Source: Candidatus Zhuqueibacterota bacterium (lineage in GTDB: Bacteria > SM23-31 > B21-G16). From it: 6,617 nucleotides of DNA. Shown here one piece after another: positions 1 to 4,468 of this stretch. Position numbers and translations under genes: made by a program. Every line of letters begins with the position of its first letter. The first letter of the stretch is position 1. Location: the NCBI GenBank assembly GCA_003644825.1, contig QNDJ01000095.1:1-6617 (forward strand), written 5' to 3'. The notes below the pieces were generated by a model, which worked only from the letters and a program-made list of their open reading frames with translations, searched no databases and was not told where the DNA came from.

Positions 1-5
1 ATAAT

Positions 6-45
6 CTTTGTGAGCTTTGCGTATTCTTTGCGACCTTTGCGGTTA
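6..45. repeat. Tandem CTTTGYG repeat, two 20-bp units
   Basis: CTTTG occurs at 6-10, 15-19, 26-30 and 35-39, so spacing alternates 9, 11, 9. The stretch reads as two 20-base units, 6-25 and 26-45, identical at 15 of 20 positions, each built from two half-units. It ends in GCGGTTAAA. From memory, similar phrases of the CTTTGCGGTTAAA type occur scattered between genes in several environmental bacterial genomes; this is recollection, not a search result. Confidence 0.6.
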
Positions 46-291
46 AAATAGAAATATTGTTTTACAATAACAGGTAAGATGTTACTTAAGAGCTCTGTAT
101 GAGCAGAATGGAAAAGTATCATTATATTTAATATCTCTTTCAATAAGACAGAATTTTCAGCATCACCTGTTTTTTAATGACTTTTCTCTGTAGCTCATTT
201 TAATTTTTTTATCTTAATCCTTAAATATTCCACCCTTATTGTTGGGTTTGAAAGGAAGAACTAATTTTACAAATTATACTGATTTCATAAT

Positions 292-314
292 GCACCAGAA
301 TCAAATTCTTGTGC
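292..314. repeat. Hairpin, GCACCAGAAT arm, 3-nt loop
   Basis: Arms 292-301 and 305-314 are complementary at 9 of 10 positions around the loop CAA. The core CCAGAAT/ATTCT matches the hairpin at 422-448, so the two look like diverged copies of one element. It is not followed by a T-run, so it is unlikely to be an intrinsic terminator. Confidence 0.5.
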
Positions 315-333
315 TGGAACAATCCATTGGTAA

Positions 334-347
334 GTCATTAAAATGAC
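334..347. repeat. Small inverted repeat GTCATT-AA-AATGAC
   Basis: Six-base perfect arms separated by AA. It overlaps the start of the AAATGACCA phrase that recurs at 1094. In DNA this AT-rich such a short palindrome can arise by chance. Confidence 0.3.
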
Positions 348-421
348 CATTTTAAAGGATCGTAATTCTATTGTTAATATCCCCAAAACAGTCTCTTCAG
401 AGACTTCCAGATTTTTTAATC

Positions 422-461
422 CACTACCAGAATTCGATTCTGGTAGTGCTATTCTGGTAGT
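422..461. repeat. Perfect 12-bp hairpin plus a third half-site
   Basis: Bases 422-433 (CACTACCAGAAT) are perfectly complementary to 437-448 around the 3-base loop TCG. The right arm is then repeated directly: ATTCTGGTAGT occurs at 437-447 and again at 451-461, a period of 14. The arrangement is thus one inverted and two direct copies of the same half-site. It could be a protein-binding site, a mobile-element relic or a slipped duplication. There is no downstream T-run and no neighbouring gene end, which argues against a terminator. Confidence 0.7.
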
Positions 462-470
462 AAAGAAACA

Positions 471-490
471 ACGAATTACATGGATTACTC
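471..490. repeat. ACGAATTACAT phrase, copy 1
   Basis: ACGAATTACATGGATTACTC at 471-490 resembles ACGAATTACATAGATTATTC at 1074-1093, differing at two of 20 positions. It resembles the dispersed 'CGTGTAATTCGTG'-type intergenic phrases I recall from several bacterial genomes. Confidence 0.45.
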
Positions 491-573
491 TAATTAATAT
501 CTGTGTTCTTCCTGATTGTATGGTTACGTTTTATAAGTCAGATTTGTGGAACAGGTACCTGCTCTATTCTTAA

Positions 574-654
574 TTATTGAAAAGATTGCTTCGCTCATAA
601 AAGCTCGCAATGACAGGAGCAGTTTTAACCAAGAGCTTCGTAGACGTGATATGT
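574..654. repeat. ~82-bp dispersed element, copy A
   Basis: This copy aligns with 796-878. The leading 11 bases match at 10 positions, the stem arms ATTGC (585-589) and GCAAT (607-611) are identical, and the trailing 43 bases match at 31 positions without gaps, including an identical TTTAACCAAGA block. The hairpin interior differs: here a short GCT/AGC stem with a CATAAA loop. The ATTGCTTC...GCTCGCAATGACA signature resembles REP-like intergenic repeats with an ATTGCGAGC/GAAGCAATC core known from many bacterial genomes. Confidence 0.7.
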
Positions 655-706
655 TTGTAGAATAATAGACAAAAAATATAGAGCTCCAATAATAGCAATA
701 TGTATC

Positions 707-730
707 AGGTCAGGCAGGGATACCTGACCT
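707..730. repeat. AGGTCAGG/CCTGACCT hairpin
   Basis: Perfect 8-bp arms at 707-714 and 723-730 enclose the 8-base loop CAGGGATA. It lies between the two copies of the ~82-bp element. No T-run follows and no gene ends nearby, so it reads better as another dispersed palindrome than as a terminator. Confidence 0.6.
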
Positions 731-795
731 ACAATCTTTTACATGTTTTATCAATAGATTGATTACTAGTTCTATTTATCTTATGATACTTCCTG

Positions 796-878
796 TTATT
801 GAAGAGATTGCTTCTCCCCGTACGGGGCTCGCAATGACAATTTAAGATTTAACCAAGAACTACATTGAAGCGATATGT
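796..878. repeat. ~82-bp dispersed element, copy B, GTAC-centred palindrome
   Basis: Second copy of the element at 574-654. The stem ATTGC (807-811) / GCAAT (831-835) encloses the perfect 12-base palindrome CCCCGTACGGGG (816-827), which copy A lacks. The conserved outer stem with a variable inner hairpin is what REP-like palindromic elements show. No open reading frame lies inside, so if it is mobile it would need an enzyme supplied elsewhere. Confidence 0.7.
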
Positions 879-906
879 AGTTTTAAAAGCTAAGGCAAGA
901 ATGACA

Positions 907-952
907 GAGTTACGAATGTATTTCATTAGTTTTAATTAATAACTTGTAACTC
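907..952. repeat. GAGTTAC...GTAACTC inverted pair
   Basis: Seven-base perfect arms at 907-913 and 946-952 flank 32 AT-rich bases. The right side reads AACTTGTAACTCCTAAC, an internally repetitive phrase. The pair is weak on its own and listed because it lies among clearer repeats. Confidence 0.35.
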
Positions 953-1073
953 CTAACATCCAATTAAATCAAAAGTTTATTATGTTGCTCCTAATGGAAC
1001 TCAATTGTTGTTTATATTTTTTATGCAGCAAACATTATATCTATTACAGGTATTCATAGAAATAATATACTTC

Positions 1074-1110
1074 ACGAATTACATAGATTATTCAAATGAC
1101 CACATTAAAG
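1074..1110. repeat. ACGAATTACAT and AAATGACCA phrases, copy 2
   Basis: Bases 1074-1093 repeat the phrase at 471-490. Bases 1094-1110 (AAATGACCA then TTAAAG) repeat 341-357 with two differences. In copy 2 the two phrases abut, whereas upstream they are about 110 bases apart and in the opposite order, so this is a rearranged repeat and not a simple duplication of the whole stretch. Confidence 0.45.
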
Positions 1111-1283
1111 AAAATCCTTCTGGAAAAATACATCCGTAACAAATAAGAGAAACTGTAAAGTCCAAAAAGAGGGCATAATGTTATCAACAGTAAAACAATC
1201 CTTAACACCCTGCCTGTCTATTGGCTAAATTTCATAATAGGGTAGCTCACATTTAGTTTTATTCCAACATAATATGTTCATAC

Positions 1284-1312
1284 TTTAAATAAAAATAACT
1301 TGCTTATTTTTG
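1284..1312 (+). promoter_or_regulatory. Possible FCB-type promoter for the GH172 gene
   Basis: TATTTTTG at 1305-1312 fits the Bacteroidota -7 consensus TAnnTTTG. TTTA at 1284-1287 sits 17 bases upstream, near where the -33 TTTG element is expected. Transcription would begin near 1318, leaving a leader of about 30 bases that contains the ribosome binding site. The region is very AT-rich, so a chance match is quite possible. Confidence 0.3.
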
Positions 1313-1340
1313 TTTATCTTATTAAAATTGAAACAAATCT

Positions 1341-1345
1341 GGAGG
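1341..1345 (+). promoter_or_regulatory. Strong Shine-Dalgarno GGAGG
   Basis: GGAGG lies four bases before the ATG at 1350. It is the strongest ribosome binding site in the window and fixes the start of the GH172-type gene. Confidence 0.75.
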
Positions 1346-1349
1346 AAAA

Positions 1350-2378
1350 ATGAAAATAGACAACATATTTAAAGCACTTACCGAATACAAGAATTTCAGA
1401 GCAAAGCGGATATCCAGCTGGGATAGAACCGGTGGAAACGATGATTACATTAAAATTAGACCCTATGAAACAGTAAATCTCGCAAAGATTGAAGGACCCG
1501 GATGTATCAGTCATATATGGTTCACGATAAAAAGTTCAGACAGATATTATCTAAGAAAGTTGATATTACGAATGTTCTGGGATGGAGAAAAATACCCCAG
1601 TGTTGAAACACCAGTAGGAGACTTCTTCGGGGTAGGCCATGCCAAAACCAGTGCATTTTGTTCCTTCCCTTTAAATATGACATCTGGAACAGGTGAAGAC
1701 GGCGGATTAACTGCTATGAACTGTTACTTCAATATGCCTTACTCTGACTCCGCCATTATAGAGGTTATAAATGATTCTGATACTCCTGTAGATTCATTTT
1801 ACTATTACATAGATTACGAGATTCATAATGAAATTGGGAATAAACCTCGATTCCATGCACTCTGGAGACGAGAAAACCCCTGCAAAGGATGGACAGGAAA
1901 AAGCTCTGAGCAGACAAACTTAACAGGAAAAAATAATTATGTTATTCTTGAAGCTACCGGTAAAGGGCACTATGTGGGATGTGTTTTAAATATCCACAAC
2001 CGCTCTACTGGATGGTGGGGAGAAGGAGATGATATGATTTTTGTTGATGGGGAAAAATGGCCTCCCTCTCTTCATGGAACCGGAACAGAAGATTACTTCT
2101 GTAATGCCTGGGGAATGCAGGATGAAAGGTATCTCTTCAGCGGTGCTTCTCTTTTCAATAAAAAACACCGTAACTGGGAAGGAAAATGGTCGATTTACAG
2201 GTTTCACATCCTTGACCCGATACCATTTGAAAAATCAATAAAAGTTACCATTGAACACGGACACGCAAATAACAGAAACGATGACTATTCCTCTGTTGCA
2301 TACTGGTATCAATCAGAACCTCATAAAAAGTTCCCGGAATTACTACCGGTAGAATTAAGGTTACCAGAACCCGATTGA
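1350..2378 (+). CDS. DUF2961 / GH172-family glycoside hydrolase
   Basis: A complete 342-residue protein recognisable as DUF2961, now glycoside hydrolase family 172. Visible family motifs are SSWDRTGGNDDY (22-33), GPG-x-I-x-HIWFT (49-59), VGDFFGVG (89-96), a WWGEGDD segment (222-228) and the hallmark GTGTEDYF (243-250). Characterised GH172 enzymes are double jelly-roll proteins cleaving alpha-fructofuranose linkages (difructose dianhydride I hydrolase/synthase) or alpha-D-arabinofuranosides, using two glutamates. Here E247 in GTGTED and E225 in WGEGD, 22 residues apart, are the best candidates; E247 is the safer assignment. There is no signal peptide or membrane segment, so it probably acts in the cytoplasm on imported oligosaccharides. 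The start is fixed by GGAGG four bases upstream. No transporter or other sugar enzyme is adjacent, so the substrate cannot be named. Hand-counted 60-base blocks give about 41% GC, well above the downstream lipoprotein gene. Confidence 0.9.
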   Translation: MKIDNIFKALTEYKNFRAKRISSWDRTGGNDDYIKIRPYETVNLAKIEGPGCISHIWFTIKSSDRYYLRKLILRMFWDGEKYPSVETPVGDFFGVGHAKTSAFCSFPLNMTSGTGEDGGLTAMNCYFNMPYSDSAIIEVINDSDTPVDSFYYYIDYEIHNEIGNKPRFHALWRRENPCKGWTGKSSEQTNLTGKNNYVILEATGKGHYVGCVLNIHNRSTGWWGEGDDMIFVDGEKWPPSLHGTGTEDYFCNAWGMQDERYLFSGASLFNKKHRNWEGKWSIYRFHILDPIPFEKSIKVTIEHGHANNRNDDYSSVAYWYQSEPHKKFPELLPVELRLPEPD

Positions 2379-2418
2379 ATCAATGAAAAAATAAAAAAAG
2401 TAAATGAATTTATGAACT

Positions 2419-2424
2419 TATAAT
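2419..2424 (+). promoter_or_regulatory. Isolated TATAAT hexamer upstream of trmO
   Basis: A perfect TATAAT lies in the 90-base gap between the GH172 and trmO genes, but no -35 hexamer stands at the proper distance. In sequence this AT-rich it may be coincidence. If real, trmO is transcribed separately from the hydrolase. Confidence 0.2.
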
Positions 2425-2468
2425 AATTAATATGTAGTGTATAAAAAACAAATTTAATGGTGAACAGT

Positions 2469-2879
2469 ATGAAACCTTATCTCAAAGTTTATCCTGTAGG
2501 TAAAATCAAAAGGACTGATGAAAACACTGTGATTGAAATCTTTGACGAGTATAAAGATGCTCTTCTTGGGCTGGATGAATTTTCCCATATAATTGTTATA
2601 TACTGGTTTCACAAAAATGATGTTCCTGAAAAAAGAAATCAACTTCAGGTCATTCCAAGGCACAATCCTGATAACCCTTTAACAGGTGTATTTGCCTGCC
2701 GTTCACCAGTCAGACCAAATCTTATTGGAATGTCAGTATGTAAAATTATTTCAATTAAAGAAAATATTATCAATATAGATAGTATCGATGCATTTGATGA
2801 TTCAATGGTTTTAGATTTAAAACCTTTTTTTCCTAATGATAAGATAAAAAATGTAAAAGTTCCTGAATGGGCAAAATAA
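2469..2879 (+). CDS. trmO: TrmO-like tRNA m6t6A37 methyltransferase (UPF0066/TsaA family), short form
   Basis: A 136-residue protein of the UPF0066/TsaA family. Escherichia coli TrmO uses S-adenosylmethionine to N6-methylate the threonylcarbamoyladenosine at position 37 of certain tRNAs. Family marks seen are the N-terminal YPVGKI (8-13), LLGLDEFSHIIVIYWFHK (32-49) and the core LTGVFACRSPVRPNLIGMS (71-89). Two details depart from the usual core: Leu85 replaces the second proline of RPNPIG, and Cys77 is where many members have Thr. At 136 residues it lacks the C-terminal domain of the roughly 235-residue E. coli enzyme; such single-domain forms are common, notably in archaea. I chose the ATG at 2469 because GGTGA lies five bases upstream; an in-frame ATG at 2457 adds four residues and has no ribosome binding site. 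The exact substrate of short forms is less certain. Confidence 0.85.
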   Translation: MKPYLKVYPVGKIKRTDENTVIEIFDEYKDALLGLDEFSHIIVIYWFHKNDVPEKRNQLQVIPRHNPDNPLTGVFACRSPVRPNLIGMSVCKIISIKENIINIDSIDAFDDSMVLDLKPFFPNDKIKNVKVPEWAK

Positions 2880-2903
2880 ATTCCTCATCTTTAAATAAAT
2901 AGG

Positions 2904-2935
2904 ATGATGGTGAAAAATTAATGGAGAAAAGATGA
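2904..2935 (+). other. Chained mini-reading-frames leading into the glycosyltransferase start
   Basis: Starts and stops interlock just before the glycosyltransferase: ATG at 2904 gives five codons (MMVKN) ending in TAA at 2919-2921. That stop overlaps an ATG at 2921, giving four codons (MEKR) that end in TGA at 2933-2935, overlapping the glycosyltransferase ATG at 2932. GGAG at 2923-2926 serves the real gene with a spacing of five bases. The mini-frames are probably fortuitous but could allow translational coupling. Confidence 0.25.
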
Positions 2936-4359
2936 TGAAAAGCTTGTTCGAAATCTCAAAAAACGAATTAGAAAAACATCTAAGTAAAAATAAAAAGATT
3001 GATATAGCCATTATACATCTAACTTTTGAAGGAATTCAAACCTATGGTGGTGGTGTTTGTTCTGTAATAAGAGGGCATATTGAAGCTTTGAAGGTATTGA
3101 AAAATAAACTTAAAGTATATGGAATTGAAATAACCCCATATTTTTGTGAAATTGCCTATGCCGGAGACCATGAAAGAAGAGACATAGCTTATGAAAAATA
3201 TGCAAAAAGTATAATAGAAGAGATGGGGGGTGAAATAATTTATCTTACGAATTTTTCCAGAGGATACCTGCCTAAAGCTTCCTGGGGTGTGGGTGACCTC
3301 GGCGGAATAGAAAACTGGAAAACAGCAGGAGCTTCAGGGGCATCTGCTGCCCTTAATATCACAAAAAAACACCAGGCGGGTGTAATTTATTGTCATGATT
3401 CATTATATTCTTTTGCACCCATCTATATTGCACTTCAATCCGATGCTTATGATGCTGATGCTCTTTCGATATTAGTTCTTCATTCAACAGCGTTAACTCA
3501 CGAACTTCCCCTGCCCAATCCAGAACGTCTTATGGCAGAATCTGCAGCTATTCACTGGGCAAAAATATCCCCTAAAGTAAAATTAGGTTATATCAGTAAA
3601 TTTATAAGAAATCATATAATTAAAGATTATGGCGCTTCAATCAAAAATATGGTTCCAGTCGGCAATGGGATTAATCCTCAAAATGAAATCTTCAGACAGA
3701 GGTCACCTGAAGAAATCAAAATAAAACTTAAAGAGTATAATATTCCAGTTGATAGAGAACTATTTGTTACCTGGGGTAGAGCCGTCGAATATAAAAGATA
3801 TGACGTAAATCTTAAAGCTGCTGCAAGATTGAAAAATGAAATCCATCCGGTAGTTGTAATTACACCAAAATACCCTGAGCTTGAGACTCTTGCAAAAAAG
3901 CTTGGCATTAATGTTAGCTTTGTGTATAAATTTGACCCCGAACTTATTGCGTCTCTCTGCCAATGGGAAAAGAGTGTTGCGGTTGGTATTCTTTCAAAAT
4001 TTGAACCCTGTGGCTTAATTCCAATGGAAATGAGAATGTATTCCAGAAATACAGGAGCTCTACTTATTGTATCCGATACAGGGGGGCTCTTCGAACAGGT
4101 CAATGATGGTGTTGATGGTTTTGTTTCAAAACAGGACGATGATAAAGATGTTGCAAAGGTAATCAAAAGAATATTAAACCTTCCTGATGAAGAAAAAACT
4201 AAAATAAGAAAAAATGGATTCATTAAAGTATTAAAATATTATACCTGGACAAGTCAGATTCTCATCACTTTATCCTCTGTATTTTCTTCCTTGAGAAATA
4301 TTTTTAATAGAGTAAAAAAGGAAATAATTAATGATTTGCGTGATAGTTTTCTATTATAA
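2932..4359 (+). CDS. GT-B glycosyltransferase, glycogen-synthase-like (GT4/GT5 type)
   Basis: A complete 475-residue retaining-type GT-B glycosyltransferase. The N-terminal domain has a glycine loop YGGGVCSVIRGH (38-49), the place of the sugar-nucleotide loop of glycogen synthases, a CHD motif (154-156) comparable to their HAHDW, and LHST (183-186). The interdomain PVGNGIN (242-248) leads into the nucleotide-binding domain with GRAVEYKRYD (282-291), where R283 and K288 would contact the diphosphate. SKFEPCGL (355-362) resembles GT5 glycogen synthase, and E358 with E366 forms the EX7E pair typical of GT4 enzymes; DTGGLFEQV follows. It has no signal peptide and should be cytosolic, using a UDP-, ADP- or GDP-sugar. 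The last ~40 residues form an amphipathic, Lys- and Phe-containing tail that may touch membrane. The acceptor is unknown; alpha-glucan synthesis or small-molecule glycosylation both fit. GGAG at 2923 supports ATG 2932; ATG 2935 is an alternative. Confidence 0.85.
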   Translation: MMKSLFEISKNELEKHLSKNKKIDIAIIHLTFEGIQTYGGGVCSVIRGHIEALKVLKNKLKVYGIEITPYFCEIAYAGDHERRDIAYEKYAKSIIEEMGGEIIYLTNFSRGYLPKASWGVGDLGGIENWKTAGASGASAALNITKKHQAGVIYCHDSLYSFAPIYIALQSDAYDADALSILVLHSTALTHELPLPNPERLMAESAAIHWAKISPKVKLGYISKFIRNHIIKDYGASIKNMVPVGNGINPQNEIFRQRSPEEIKIKLKEYNIPVDRELFVTWGRAVEYKRYDVNLKAAARLKNEIHPVVVITPKYPELETLAKKLGINVSFVYKFDPELIASLCQWEKSVAVGILSKFEPCGLIPMEMRMYSRNTGALLIVSDTGGLFEQVNDGVDGFVSKQDDDKDVAKVIKRILNLPDEEKTKIRKNGFIKVLKYYTWTSQILITLSSVFSSLRNIFNRVKKEIINDLRDSFLL

Positions 4360-4435
4360 TTGGAACTTTTTAATTTAATTGTGTAGTATATTTTATTCTG
4401 ATAAAAAGGATAATATTATAATATCAAAAGTTGCC

Positions 4436-4466
4436 TTGACATTTTTATGTAAGATAAGTAAATTTG
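4436..4466 (+). promoter_or_regulatory. Candidate promoter at the start of the lipoprotein gene
   Basis: TTGACA at 4436-4441, a perfect sigma-70 -35 hexamer, is followed after 17 bases by TAAATT (4459-4464). Read on to 4466 the latter becomes TAAATTTG, a perfect Bacteroidota TAnnTTTG element. Either reading puts the transcription start near 4470, on the first ATG codons of the lipoprotein, implying a leaderless or nearly leaderless message. The 109-base gap after the glycosyltransferase is consistent with a separate promoter. Confidence 0.45.
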
Positions 4467-4468
4467 TG

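Larger units (their letters stand above)
1..1349. other. Long non-coding region carrying a patchwork of short repeats
   Basis: No reading frame here looks like a real gene. The longest plus-strand frame, 343-573, has no recognisable domain, no Shine-Dalgarno site, and runs straight through a hairpin. I found no tRNA-like or rRNA-like segment. The region instead holds several short repeat families: tandem CTTTGCG units at the left edge, two CCAGAAT hairpins, two copies of an ~82-bp element, a GGTCAGG hairpin, a GAGTTAC/GTAACTC pair, and two short phrases that recur in swapped order. From about 1136 to 1280 I see nothing beyond AT-rich sequence; the last 70 bases hold the probable promoter and ribosome binding site of the next gene. 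Whether a gene ends just upstream of position 1 cannot be seen. Confidence 0.75.

Noticed and set aside
422-448. Intrinsic transcription terminator
   Set aside because: The stem is strong but no T-run follows on either strand and no gene ends beside it.
343-573. 76-residue plus-strand reading frame in the repeat region
   Set aside because: No Shine-Dalgarno, no recognisable domain, and the frame crosses the perfect hairpin at 422-448 and a repeat phrase; best explained as chance.
574-878. CRISPR array
   Set aside because: Only two diverged copies, about 222 bases apart, with no repeat-spacer regularity and no cas genes.
3678-4223. 181-residue antisense reading frame inside the glycosyltransferase gene
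   Set aside because: It lies wholly opposite a clearly conserved domain, its translation is low-complexity Ser/Phe-rich, and no ribosome binding site supports it.
1350-4359. A dedicated glycan operon pairing the GH172 enzyme with the glycosyltransferase
   Set aside because: A tRNA-modification gene lies between them, gaps are 50-90 bases, and no transporter or sugar kinase is present; proximity alone is too little evidence.
4379-4468. Upstream extension of the lipoprotein from a TTG codon
   Set aside because: It would place 30 unrelated residues before the signal peptide and spoil lipoprotein export; the extension also spans the candidate promoter.
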